DNA of 64,000 nucleotides. Origin: Symsagittifera roscoffensis. Its lineage: Eukaryota > Xenacoelomorpha > Acoela > Convolutidae. Positions 32,870 through 43,780 of the stretch are shown here, piece after piece. The translations under genes and the position numbers were made by a program. Position 1 is the first letter of the stretch, and each line of letters begins with the position of its first letter. Location: positions 43,786,759 to 43,850,758 of the forward strand of contig NC_087063.1 in assembly GCF_963678635.1 (NCBI RefSeq), written 5' to 3'. The notes below the pieces were generated by a model. That model did no database searches. It saw only the letters and a list, made by a program, of their open reading frames with translations, and was not told the DNA's origin.

Positions 32870-34054
32870 AATTTGGTTTTTGTCTTGTGTTTTGTAATTT
32901 AATTTTTTTGCACCTAGTAATTTTATTTTGAAGAGACAGGAAAAAACAGATAAAGCAAGAGGTCATAGAAAAAATTGTTTAAAAATTGCAAAGACAAAGT
33001 TTTTTAAAGGTTTATTGACAAACTGTTAAAAATCAAACTAATTTTGCAATTGGTGAATATTTTTATAAAATTTTGTTGTAAAAATTGCAAAAAATGTGAA
33101 CCAATTTTATCAACTTGTAAAAAACTTCACAACATTTTTTGCACACATGATAAAAAAATCATTACAAACTTTGCACATATAATAAAAACTTGGCAATAAT
33201 TTTGCACAACCTAAGAAATTTCTTAGGTTGTGCACACTGGTTGAAAAAATCAAAGAAAATCTCGCAAATAAAGAAAAATTTAATTAAATATATATTGGCA
33301 TTTCAAAGAAAGTTGTAACAAGATTTTCTTGCACTGTTAACAATTAAAGTAAATGAATTTCTGTGTTTCAATTTTGATCATTAAAAAAGTCATTTTTTGC
33401 ATGTATGTTGATCAAAAATATCAGATAAGCAATGTATTAAGATAGGGAATAGCACTCAAAGTCATCAAAGTTAGGTTTTTGCAAATAAATATATTTTTAA
33501 AAGTATGAAAATTGTTGCGACCTGCAAAAATTTGTCTTAACTTAACGCATATTTGTTAAGCAGTGAATATTTTTTCTCGCATCTTGTAAAAAAAATTAAC
33601 ATAAAAATAATCGTTGTACAATATTTGAATTGAAAGAAAAAAAACAATTTTGACAAGATTTTTGTAAAGAAAAAACCGAAAACTAGAAGAAAAATTGACA
33701 CGCTCACTATTTACAGAACCATGACCATCAAAAAAAACAATCAATTATTTTGAAGAAATCAGATTCATATTTTGAGTTTTGAACTTTTTGAATTCTGTCA
33801 AAAATGCTGAGCCCAGAGTTTGCGTAGATGCAGTTTTTGAATAGAACTTAGATTATGTTTTTTGAACTTTTTCCGAACGAGTGGTTTCCTTGATACGCTT
33901 GGTGTTTTTTCAGCTCCTTTCCATCGTAAATTATGCTGAGCGCCGCAACTAGGCTGATTGAATTTTTGCCCACTTGATGTGACAAAACTCGAAAAGAATC
34001 TGTTTTTGTACAAAGTGTAAAGACAATCTATTTATTGATATATGTATTGATATT
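32870..34054. other. AT-rich intergenic DNA, unit II
   Basis: Homologous to 18750-19915 with indels, including a 32-bp palindrome unique to this copy at 33203-33234. No gene supported. Confidence 0.5.
33203..33234. repeat. 32-bp perfect palindrome
   Basis: TGCACAACCTAAGAAA followed directly by its reverse complement. The unit I counterpart (about 19076-19105) contains only the left arm, then diverges, so the palindrome arose after the large duplication. Confidence 0.95.
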
Positions 34055-34540
34055 TGTCTAATCTTTGAAAATTTTGGCTAAGACATGTTCCTATTAAAAT
34101 TAAATGAAACTTGCAACTTCCCAAGAAGCAGAAAGAATCGTGAGTAGTCACGCAAATATCTTGGATGGCTATGTATTTTTCGTTAAATTTGTTGGAAATA
34201 GGAATAAACAATGATTTTTTATTATAATCTGAATAAAAGCTGGGAAGAGCTTGACACATAGCGGCTGCCATTGGTAAAAATGGTTTTTGTAAAAATGATG
34301 AAGCAATGAAACAAGTTGCCTATGTCAATTATACTTTGAACGAATTCAAAGAACTGTCCCAAATTTTGAAGGATTTTATGTTTGTTGATAATTGTAAACC
34401 TCAGCAATGCCTTGTGATGTTTTGATGTTTGGTAGTTGAAATATTATTGGTTCAAAGCTTTTTTTCTCACTGAGGTGTGTTTTTAGAGCTATAAAATCTG
34501 AGGAAAAATCAGACAAAACATACAATTTAATCAAAATTGA
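34030..34540 (-). pseudogene. M-module minus-strand gene, copy 3
   Basis: The same three-frame relay as copy 1, with MSILIKLYVLSDFSSDFIAL at the start and FIPISNKFNEKYIAIQDICV near the end. The middle differs by a small insertion near 34232. Confidence 0.4.
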
Positions 34541-34824
34541 CATAAAACACTAACCAATTATCAAATGATTTTCCAGTATTTCTTAAAAAAATTACAAATA
34601 AACTTATTTACTTACTACTTTTATCAAAGTTTAGGTAATTTTTGTATTATTTGAGCAAAAACCAGAATTTAATTTATTCGGTTGAAAACATTATCATTTT
34701 TTCATTTGATTTTTTGAATTTCATTGAACGTTTTCAATTTTTTTTTTGCCTTAATTTGAAGTTTTGATTGGCTACATGAATTTCCTTAAAACTAACAAGA
34801 CTCTAAATAAGGAAAAAACACTTT

Positions 34825-35290
34825 ATGGTGATTGTTTTCACAAAACAAAGTAAAAATGGTACAACAATTCGAGTTTTTGAATTTTCTTTGCTTATTTTAG
34901 TAAGAGATATGTTTCTATCAAAAGCGTTTTCAATGGTCGGAAATGGAGATTTATCAGATTTTAAGGTTGAACTACTACAAAAATTTAAGTTTGGTGGACA
35001 GATTACGTTGATGGAGGTTGTATTAGTTTTAACTTGTAAAGAAACACAGAAAAATCAATAATTTTGTTAAAAAGATGGAGAGGAGATTACAAAAAAGAAG
35101 GGTACAGCCAGATTTATCAACAATGTTTTTATTTAGAAGAGTTAATCAGATTCAGTGGTTTATCAGTAAAAAAACAAAACAATAGAAGAGCCTATGAAAC
35201 AAAAATTGAAGATAAAGAACATCGTTTTGATTACTGTTTCGAAATTGATACAATTACAAAATATAGATTTGTCAGATTGTCTTTTAATTG
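34825..35290 (+). pseudogene. M-module plus-strand ORF remnant, copy 3
   Basis: Here the first part is open from an ATG at 34825 to 35061 (78 codons, with LVRDMFLSKAFSMVGNGDLS and LLQKFKFGGQITLMEVVLVL). The second part runs 35064-35291 (LKRWRGDYKKEGYSQIYQQC, FYLEELIRFSGLSVKKQNNR). The two parts lie in different frames separated by a stop, so this copy is the best view of the original but is still not one open gene. Confidence 0.4.
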
Positions 35291-35607
35291 ATTATCCAAA
35301 TTAAAAAGACATCCAGTTGCTTATACTACAATATACCAAAAAGAAAACAATAAAAATGTATATCTGGTTTATTTATTTTTCACTGGTTAGAAATCAAAAA
35401 AATCAATAATATTTTGAGCGAAATTTTAAAATTTGAATGGTTTATCGAAATCATAATATACACCAGACAAGAAATCTCATTTATCTCACTTTGGTGTTAG
35501 CTTTACATCTTAGTTGTATTAGAAAAATTCAAAAAAAACGGTTGATTGGAAAGTTTCATATACATAAATTGGTTCTGATCTACAAAGTATTTTAAAATCT
35601 GTTAATA

Positions 35608-35890
35608 CTTCATTCTGATTGGTTATTACCACAAATAACTACTACCTGTGAAGGAATGCTCGATATCTACAAACGATATCAAAATTGTTGAAAAATTCAT
35701 GAGAAGTGGAGCTCATTTCTGATTGGTTGACATTAAAATTGTTGAAAAAATGTTTACTATTGAAACTCAATTCTGATTGGTTGCTATTAAATTTGTTGAA
35801 AATTCCATGACTCTTGAGGCTCGATTCTGATTGGTTGATATCAAAAAAGATAAAAATTTCCTAAAAAAAATTCTCGTTTCTGATTGGTTG
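35608..35890 (+). promoter_or_regulatory. ATTGG array, M copy 3
   Basis: ATTGG at 35618, 35722, 35776, 35830 and 35883. The last four keep the 54/54/53 spacing even though the rest of this copy is diverged. Confidence 0.65.
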
Positions 35891-36120
35891 ATATTAGAAT
35901 TTTTGAAAGCTCCATGGTTAGATTGGATGATTATGATTTCCGCTAGGCTACATAGCGTATCCATTCTGATTTTCTCTCACGTTAAAAACAATTGGTTAAT
36001 AAGTTTGCTGTTTTTATTCACTTTCCTTCATGTTTTGAGCTATTCAACTCTTCTTATTAGAAAAACTTGGGACACTCTATATCTCCCATTTATTCTCAAG
36101 TTCGTTGTTTACTTTTTGAG

Positions 36121-36564
36121 ATGCCGTCACTGAATAGAAATGAAAGAGTTGCATGTCTTGAATGTTGCAGAGAATTGTAATTTTTTTGTTCGAACTGTAA
36201 CTTTTATACTTATAGCTGCGTGGAACTCACTAATCATTTCAAGAAGAAGCATTGTCAACTTAATGTCAAATTATATGCTCGGCAGTCTCTATACACATTC
36301 CAAGAGAAGGTAAAATTAATATTTTTTTAATTAAAAACTTAGGAAAAATTATTATGAATATTAATTTTTACTGAGTTTTAAATACAGTTGTGATGAATTT
36401 GAAAAATTCGAGTAAGAATTATGCAGTTTTTTCATCACAACTTTTTATCTGTCATTTTTTTTTATTCAAAGGCTTTGATTGACAATACAGACAGCAAAAG
36501 TTGAGTTCAAATTGTCGTGAAACTTTCCATGGAAGTTGATCTGAAAATCTTAAATCAACAGTAA
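36121..36564 (+). pseudogene. Two-exon zinc-finger gene of M module, copy 3
   Basis: Exon 1 36121-36309 (same in-frame TAA after CREL), intron 36310-36471, exon 2 from 36472. Exon 2 has an early TGA after DSKS, so this copy is further decayed than copies 1 and 2. The splice sites are conserved. Confidence 0.55.
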
Positions 36565-36716
36565 AAACTCCATTGGTTGCAAGCTTGCAGTGACTTTGTT
36601 GCAATAAATTTGTAGTAAAAGTGCATAACAAACGCTAATGAGTGGTTAAGTATTTGTCAAGTAAAACTGTAAAAAAACTGGATGTTTGTAAAACGTTGAG
36701 TAATTGAAAGGTTTAC

Positions 36717-37688
36717 AATCGTGAAATGGGTTGAGAAATGCGAGCCTTAAGTTTTATTATGATATAAATTTTAAAACAATGATTTTTAGGACACAATAAT
36801 TTTGATGCATGTTTACTTCGTTGTTTTAGAAACAGCTTGCATTGCCGAGGATATGATCCACCGAACCCTGGTTTTACACCTATATTTGTTACCCCTAGGT
36901 GAAAACACCCGTTAAGAGACTTAGAAAAACCAAAAACAAAGCGTAAATGAGAAAGGTTGCAAATATTAGGTTATAAGAGTATATCTGAGATTCAAAACCA
37001 TTTTGGTACCCTTTAAAACATTTCATTACCTTTTATTACCCTTTTTATGAACAAAATGACACCTGACAAAAAACAATTAAGGATAACGATAAGTTTTTTC
37101 TGCACTCAAAGCCAGGGTTGGTAACGATGATAAAGAAAGCAAATCGAAAAAAACCCAAATCAGATCTGAAAACAGTTTTAAATTTATTTCGAAACAAAGT
37201 CGGACATTATATATAGGATCAACCGCTGTACAATTTCTCTCCCTAAGTGACCTTTTTTAAGCCTTTTGTATTACTAAATATAGAGCAAACACTAAGAATT
37301 TTAATTTAAATTTTTATCTGAAAATTGATTTTAAGTATTTCTGAAAAACCGGTTTTGGATCTTTTTAACTATTTCTCCCCTTTATGGTACCCTGAATAGA
37401 GTACCCCCCCCCCTCTATAAACAGAATTGATTGGTTAAGCATATGGAAAATTTGGAGGCGGAGCAAAAAGCAGAATGGTCCAAGTGCAGAAAAACCGAAC
37501 AATGTAAATCTTATACTATGTTTACCGATTAGCTGTTGAAAAGTTTTTAGTTTTCTGTTTTTCTGCTTTTTTGCACTCATTCTGTTTTCAGACCAATCTT
37601 CTTGTGAAGTCGCCAGCACAGTTTTTGTACCTTGTTATCTGTCCCCCCCCCCCCCCCCCACCATTGCAATAGGGGGGTTGACAAGATC
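36717..37688. repeat. Repeat R, copy 1 (~970 bp)
   Basis: Starts AATCGTGAAATGG and ends GGGGGGTTGACAAGATC. Matched by 40717-41675 with scattered substitutions. It contains a C-run followed by ATTGCAAT and a G-run (a potential C/G hairpin; the C-run is much longer in this copy, 37643-37659). No coding region recognised and no clear terminal inverted repeats. Confidence 0.88.
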
Positions 37689-38456
37689 GATTTTAGATTG
37701 ATTTGAAGGGCAACACGAACTATTGTCAGTATTTGAGATTTTGCAAAACTAGAACAATCAATTTCAACTTTTGGTATATGCAATAGACTAAGCGACGCCA
37801 TTCCACTCTTGTCAGTATTTGAGATTTTGCAAAAATGAACTGACTACTTCCGTATTTGGGATGAGCCAATAGACTAAATGGCTTCATTACACATCCAATT
37901 CAGAAACGATCATACAATTTGTGATTTGTTTACTGGAAAAAAATGTCGGTATTTTAGAGGGGGAAACAATTTTACCTCTAACTTTTTTTAAGTAAGCAAA
38001 ATTTTGCGCGATATAGCCGAAAAAAGACCCGCATCATTTCATGTTTTCCAATTTCCGCCGCTCCATCATCTTTTCATTACAAGGCTATGCAAGATTTATT
38101 GATCTCCTCCGATTCACATAATTAACCATTTGAGGAGTGTATGATAATCACGGATCATGAAATCTAACACTTGAAAACCAATTAATCAGCAATGTAAAAA
38201 AACCCAAGAAATAGTGATTGAGTCTTTTAGTTGACGGCTTAAAAAAGCATCGAAACATTTATTGACTCTCTTTAGTTGGCTATGAAGCCTATCCGCTGGC
38301 TTTGAAGCTTACAACAAGTTTGGCCATTTAGGCCAAGTTAGCCTAAAAATCACACCATATTTTATCAGCAATTACTTTTCCGATTAGGTAAATTGGTAGT
38401 TACGGATGTGGATAAGTTGAATAACATTCTCTACATTCAATCATAACTGCAATACA
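37689..38456. other. Segment present only in copy 1 of the R-S duplication
   Basis: 768 bp lie between R1 and S1 here, against only 28 bp in the second copy. It includes a ~90-bp tandem duplication beginning TTGTCAGTATTTGAG at 37722 and 37812. No transposon ends or gene recognised. It is either an insertion here or a deletion in the second copy. Confidence 0.6.
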
Positions 38457-39029
38457 TTCAAATTCATTTTGAAAATCTTCTAGTTTCATCCATTACTCCA
38501 ACTCTTTCGAATTCAGTTACCTACAAACAATTCCGTCAAACAAACCGACACGAATCGACAAAAAACGACACAAATTGACATAACGACTCGATATAGAAAC
38601 CGACAAACAAACCGTAACGGACCGACATACGAATCGACAGACAAATAACCGACATACAAATCGGGACGAACAAACCGACGCGCACGATTCGACAAACAAA
38701 TGGACAAATCGCCCGATACGGCAAAGTACTCTTCAATGACCGAGAAAAGTTTGGAGCAACAATTGTGGAATCGCTATTCGATAGCATCAGATTATGATCG
38801 TGGAACGAAAAAAGGAGAAGCCCGGTCAAGTTTCTCTTTTCAGAAACACTGCTACCCGAATATTCACCTTTTAGTGTTATAAACCATCAGAACAGATTGG
38901 CACCGCTCCCAGAACAGTTAGTAACCTCTGCAGTTGTAGGAATCTCATCAGCAACCCCGATATCGACATCATCAGCAACCTCACAACCATTAGCTCTTCG
39001 AGCAACCTCAGAACCATCAAGAAGCTCAG
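38457..39029. repeat. Repeat S, copy 1 (573 bp) with GACA-rich tract
   Basis: Matched by 41704-42275. The first part (38525-38705) is a degenerate tract of CGACAAACAAACCG/CGACATACGAAT words. The second part is coding-like: an ATG at 38700 opens MDKSPDTAKYSSMTEKSLEQ, then after a stop a Ser/Thr/Ala-rich frame (ISSATPISTSSATSQPLALR). In the second copy both ATGs are changed to ATT. It may be an exon of an unrecognised gene. Confidence 0.7.
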
Positions 39030-39159
39030 ATGCTTACTTTTAGGTTCATTTGCCTACTTGCATAAGTCTCTTTCTCAGTTTGCTATAGTATATTGGAGGT
39101 AACCTGTCAATCTGACTGGCAATCGTGCTAGTAGATCTGTCCGAAACCACGGCAAAAAT

Positions 39160-39501
39160 CTACCATTTTTTCCCAAGAGCTTCTGGTTTCTGTATCCGTA
39201 CCAGAGGAAGTCGCTGTTCTGTCCTCAGATCCGCGTCAACCAGATGAAGTGGCGAAGTGGAGACTGGTAGAGGAAAAGGCGAAATGAACTCTGGTACGAG
39301 AGGAAGTGAATTTAGTCTCAGACACGCTCCATTCGCTACCTCGGGAAGTAGTACCATCCTAATCGACGCAGCTGACGCGCCGATGGACAACTGGCCGTTG
39401 ACTTCAGAGGTATGTTCATTGTTAGTATTTGTCACTATTGGAGCAGTACCTGTAGTACCAACAGTGCCTTGAGCCGTACCTTTTTGAGGATTTGAGGTCA
39501 C
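39160..39501 (-). CDS. Unrecognised minus-strand exon or ORF
   Basis: Open minus-strand frame of about 113 codons with no ATG at its start, preceded by a possible splice acceptor (TTTTAG near 39515). It is Thr/Ser/Pro-rich at first (GTTGTAPIVTNTNNEHTSEV) and then Leu/Pro-rich. It may be the last exon of a gene that also includes the two ORFs upstream at 39680-39905 and 39991-40278. No domain recognised. Confidence 0.35.
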   Translation of the reverse strand: MTSNPQKGTAQGTVGTTGTAPIVTNTNNEHTSEVNGQLSIGASAASIRMVLLPEVANGACLRLNSLPLVPEFISPFPLPVSTSPLHLVDADLRTEQRLPLVRIQKPEALGKKW

Positions 39502-39679
39502 TCAGACAAAAAGAGGGCTAAAACAGTGATGTTGATTTAATTGCAGACTAGTGGGTGGAAATTATACCTTGAAAATTAACAAAAAAGATTACGGCAATTT
39601 TGTTAAATACAATTTAAATGGTCAATAGGGGTTCCCCATCCTCCGGCTTCATTTTAAATACTTTGGTCGTCATTTTTTC

Positions 39680-39905
39680 CTGCTTTTACCAAGTCATCGC
39701 ATCCAGCTCGTTTGGTTCCTGCTTGAACCAGGAGGTCGTCTCATCATGCTCATTTCTGCAAGGCTCATATTTGTTCCAGGTCGTCTTACTCGTCGTCTTG
39801 GTCTTGACCGTCTTCCAAACTCGCTGGTTATGGTAGTCCGTCTCGTCGTCTGCCTTATTATCGTTGTCGTGATACTGTCTTGTCGCACTGACCTGGACTG
39901 AATTA
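39680..39905 (-). CDS. Unrecognised minus-strand exon or ORF (hydrophilic)
   Basis: The frame reading VSATRQYHDNDNKADDETDY and SWFKQEPNELDAMTW, stop near 39680, has a natural hydrophilic composition. It is preceded by a good acceptor (CGATTAATTCAG at about 39900). The other open minus-strand frame here is Arg/Ser-rich and less protein-like. Unrecognised. Confidence 0.35.
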
Positions 39906-39990
39906 ATCGGCTTAGTCTAAAACGGTTTGACGACGAAGTCAAAAACACACAGATCGATGGGTTTGTACTTAATTTTAAAAGCACACAACG

Positions 39991-40278
39991 TCATTCACGC
40001 TGATCATTGCCGATTTCACCCTCGCAGATCATATTCGCCCTGCTGTGCATCGCTCTGAATGGTGATTGATACCCCTCATAAGTGTCCCGCACAAAGTTAT
40101 AGTTTTTCCTAGTGAGAGATAGCAGCTTTCGTTTGAGCCCAGATCTTCGATTGAATCTTATTCTTTCCCCGCCTCCAGGCGACATCACTGCTCTGCAGTT
40201 CTGTAGCAGCCGCTGAAGCTCTTCGTGCCACAGAACATGCAAGTCAATTTCTTCATTTTTGCTTCCCTCTTCTCGCAT
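39991..40278 (-). CDS. Unrecognised basic protein or exon
   Basis: ATG at 40278, stop at 39991, 95 residues: MREEGSKNEEIDLHVLWHEE at the start, a basic block RFNRRSGLKRKLLSLTRKNY in the middle, then GYQSPFRAMHSRANMICEGE. The frame stays open upstream of the ATG to about 40315. The local GC content is higher than in the surroundings, which fits coding sequence. No family recognised. Confidence 0.45.
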   Translation of the reverse strand: MREEGSKNEEIDLHVLWHEELQRLLQNCRAVMSPGGGERIRFNRRSGLKRKLLSLTRKNYNFVRDTYEGYQSPFRAMHSRANMICEGEIGNDQRE

Positions 40279-40716
40279 CCTTTTCAACAAATTGGTGGAC
40301 CGTGTTACTTTTTTTTTTTTGCAAAATTTTTAGGTCGCATTCTGAAACCAAAAGTAACACAAATCCCGTCCAGGATCTTTAAAAATTTTTAATAAATAGG
40401 CTCTTTTCCTCCCGCCGACCACCAGCGAAGTTTTACAAGTAACATTTTTTTCTTATTAACGATTTTTTTAAGCGGACTATAACTAGGCTATTACATCGTT
40501 AGCAAAAAAGCAAAAGCCCTCCTTACAAATTAAATTTAAATCATATGTGAGGTGGGTGAAAAAGAAAAAGAGCCAATAATTGTTAGTAGAATTCGCAAAT
40601 TCTTATGCACTGTCATATTGGAATCCAGGATCAATTTTTGAAAACTTGCCAAATCAAGTTTGTGATTTTACCCTTCAGGATATGAACCGGCGCCTCAATT
40701 GTGAAATGCGACCCAA

Positions 40717-41675
40717 AATCGTGAAATGGATTGACAAATGCGAGCCTTAATTTTTATTATGATATAATTTTTAAAACAATGATTTTTAGGATACAATAAT
40801 TTTGATGCACGTTTATTTCGTTGTTTTAAAAACAGCTTGCATTACCGAGGATATGATCCACCGACCCCTGGTTTTACACCTATTTTTGTTACTCCTAGGT
40901 CAACACACCCGTTAAGAGACTTAGAAAAACCACAAACAAAGCACAAAAGAGAAAGGTTGGAAATATTAGGTCATAAGAGTATATCTGAGATTCAAAACCA
41001 TTTTGGTACCATTTAAAATATTTCATTACCTTTTATTACCCTTTTTATGAACAAAAAGACACCTGAAGAAAAACGATTAAGGATAATAATAAAAAATTTT
41101 CTGCACTCAAAGCCAGGGTTGGTAACGATGATAAAGTAAGCAAATCGAAAAAAAGTTCAAATCAGATCTGAAAATAATTTTAAATTTATATCGAAACAAA
41201 GTCGGACATTATGTATAGGATCAACCGCCGTACAATTTCTCTCACTAAGTGACCTTTTTTAAGCCTTTTGTATTACTAACTATAGAGCAAACACTAAGAA
41301 TTTTAATTTAAATTTTTATCTGAAAATTGATTTTAAGTATTTCTGAAAAACCGGTTTTGGATCTTTTCATTTATTTCTCCCCTTTATGGTACCCTGAATA
41401 GGTTACCCCCTCTTTCTATAAACAGAATTGAATGGTTAAGGATATGGAAGTTTTAGAGGCGGAGCAACAAGCAGAAAGGTCCAAGCGCAGAAAAACCGAA
41501 CAATGTAAATCTTATATTATGTTTATTGATTAGCTGTTGAAAAGTTATTAATTTTCTGTTTTTCTTTTTTTTGGACTCATTCGGTTTTAAGACCAATCTT
41601 TTTAGGAAGTCGCCAGCACAGTTTTTGTACCTTGTTATCTATCCCCCCCATTGCAATAGGGGGGTTGACAAGATC
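40717..41675. repeat. Repeat R, copy 2 (~959 bp)
   Basis: Second copy of 36717-37688. The C-run is short here, and the copy is followed almost directly by S2. Confidence 0.88.
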
Positions 41676-41703
41676 CCCGGATTTTGTCATAGCTGCACTA
41701 CTT

Positions 41704-42275
41704 TCAAATTCATTTTAAAAATCTTCTAATTTCATTCATTACTCCAACTTTTTCGATTTCAGTTACTCACAAACAATTCCGTCAAACAAACCGACATGAA
41801 TCGACAAAAAACGACACAAATCGACATAACAATTCGATGTAGGAACCGACAAACAAACCGTAACGGACCGACATACGAATCGACAGAAAAATAACCGACA
41901 ATCAAATCGGGACGCACAAACCGACGCGTACGATTCGACAAACAAATTGACAAATCGCCCGATACGGCAAAGTACTCTTCGATTACCGAGAAAAGTTTGG
42001 AGCAACAATTGTGGAATCGCTATTCGATAGCATCAGATTATGATCGTGGAACAAAAAAGGAGAAGCCCCGGTCAAGTTTCTCTTTTCAGAAACACTGCTA
42101 CCCGAATATTCACCTTTTAGTGTTATAAACCATCAGAACAGAATGGCACCGCCCTCAGAACAGTAAGTAACCTCAGCAGTTGTAGGAACCTCATCAGGAA
42201 CCCCGACATCGACATCATCAGCAACCTCACAACCATTAGCTCTTCCAGCACCCTCAGAACCATCAAGAAGCTCAG
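41704..42275. repeat. Repeat S, copy 2 (572 bp)
   Basis: Second copy of 38457-39029, with the GACA-rich tract at about 41770-41950. After its end the Ser-rich frame continues into new sequence (42276-42390), whereas S1 continues into unrelated DNA, marking the duplication edge. Confidence 0.88.
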
Positions 42276-42317
42276 CAACCGCATCCTTATACAGGCACCA
42301 TTGTGTTCAATTGTTGA

Positions 42318-42496
42318 AGCATGTGATTCCTCGCAAGGCTACTCGGCAGAGAGGACTGGCGACACTACAACAGTGGTGAACTCCAAAAGAATCCAAAAGA
42401 TTTTGGCTGCAAAAGGGGTCGCAAAAAGTGTGGATGTACTTATTTGACCCGTTTTTTGATTACTCGCCTATTTAAGAAAACGGGATCTTCTAAAGG
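42318..42496 (+). CDS. Unrecognised gene, exon a
   Basis: A frame reading LLGREDWRHYNSGELQKNPK and CKRGRKKCGCTYLTRFLITR ends at AAAG, followed by a donor-like GTTTAAAATAAG. Its last codon is split after one base. This phase matches the acceptor of the exon at 42583, so the two join as a phase-1 intron of 86 bp. Lys/Arg/Cys-rich; no domain recognised. The start is not determined. Confidence 0.45.
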
Positions 42497-42582
42497 TTTA
42501 AAATAAGTATTGGCTAATATGACTAAAACTGGAAATTTTGACAAAATTTTCAACACTTATCGATCATGAATTGAAATTTCAG

Positions 42583-42801
42583 GCTTCAAATCCTTCGTTT
42601 CTTCTCCTAGACACGTTTGTCGAGCAACCACCAAAACAGTGGCTCACCATAAGCCCGAGAAAATAATTTCTGTAAGCCCGAGAAAACAATATCTGGATTT
42701 AGAAGTGACCGAGTTTCTTAGTCAACGCAGTGGGGTTTCCCTCAATGAAAACCACGGAGCTCCAATGATTATACGTGGATATCTGGGGAGACACTTGTGA
42801 G
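42583..42801 (+). CDS. Unrecognised gene, exon b (to stop)
   Basis: The acceptor TTGAAATTTCAG precedes GCTTCAAATCC. The frame fixed by exon a reads FKSFVSSPRHVCRATTKTVA, then ISVSPRKQYLDLEVTEFLSQ, and ends IIRGYLGRHL at the TGA near 42801. Phase agreement with exon a is the main support. The composition is ordinary for a soluble or nuclear protein. Unrecognised. Confidence 0.45.
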
Positions 42802-43780
42802 ATTGGGATGCTGGAGGTTACCATGCTCGCGTATAGGCTCTTTGATGTCGACTCTCAGCGTTTTCTGTTTCGCAGATAAATCAATTTTGATTTAGATACT
42901 TTATATTTAATTTACTTTTAAAAAATTTATCTCAAAATTACTGGTATCGGCATTGCTTATATGTTATATAGTTAGCATATGGTTAACTTATTTGCTCTAC
43001 AACTAAAAGAGGCACTTTAGATCCCCGCAGTACTTCATGTTCCAAAACAAAATTTGGCCAAGTCGCAAAATACTTCTGCGTACGGACAAACGCCAATGCC
43101 GTATTTAAGAGCAAATATATAACCATTGTAAACGGAATTCACAAACAGACCTCAAAACACTGTGAACTCAAAGTTATGAATGTATGCCTTTGATTTGGAA
43201 TGATCTTATCTTCTGGAGCCAGGTACGATGAGGGCTATAATGATGCGAAATTCACGACAGAAATCAAATCAGCTCAAATTCATATCGGATCTGTCCATGC
43301 AAAATAAATGTCATAATCCTGTTTTCGATCCTTTTTTCATTAATTTTGTACAAAGTCTTGTTTTTGGATTTTCCGGATATGTCGTTTTTTCCTAACTTGA
43401 TCGACAAATATTTCTTCTGGAAATGACAGCAGATACGCTATGGAGTAGGACGTTGTCGCCACCAAAACAGGCGACCGAGAATCGGGCTTTTTGTACAGCC
43501 AAACGAATTATCTAAGACAGCTAGTAGCATAACTGACCTATAGTGGCGATTCATCATTTTTGTTGCGACTGGTTATTAGTGTCTCAAATGAGCAGTCATA
43601 TGATTCAGTGTCATGACTCCCACTGTATGTGTCAATTGACACTACAGAAATACGACCTCTAACTTGCAAGCCAGAGATTTGTAATGAGCTAAGCTCAATA
43701 GGCCATTTCGAAAAGAAATACCCAGGACGTCACTGGTCAACATTGAAGATAATTGATGCGTTTGTCCAGATACCACCCAC

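Larger units (their letters stand above)
34055..36713. repeat. M module, copy 3 (3'-truncated)
   Basis: Third, more diverged copy of the M module at an offset of about 14.13 kb from copy 1. It ends at AAAGGTTT (36713), where it meets repeat R1. The last ~370 bp of the module are missing. Confidence 0.9.

Noticed and set aside
38513-38829. Cys/Val/Phe-rich minus-strand frames (also at 41759-42008)
   Set aside because: They mirror the GACAAACAAAC-type simple repeat; several frames are open at once, as expected for a repeat without stops.
39618-39836. Plus-strand Val/Leu-rich frame
   Set aside because: It lies opposite a more natural hydrophilic minus-strand frame with a good splice acceptor.
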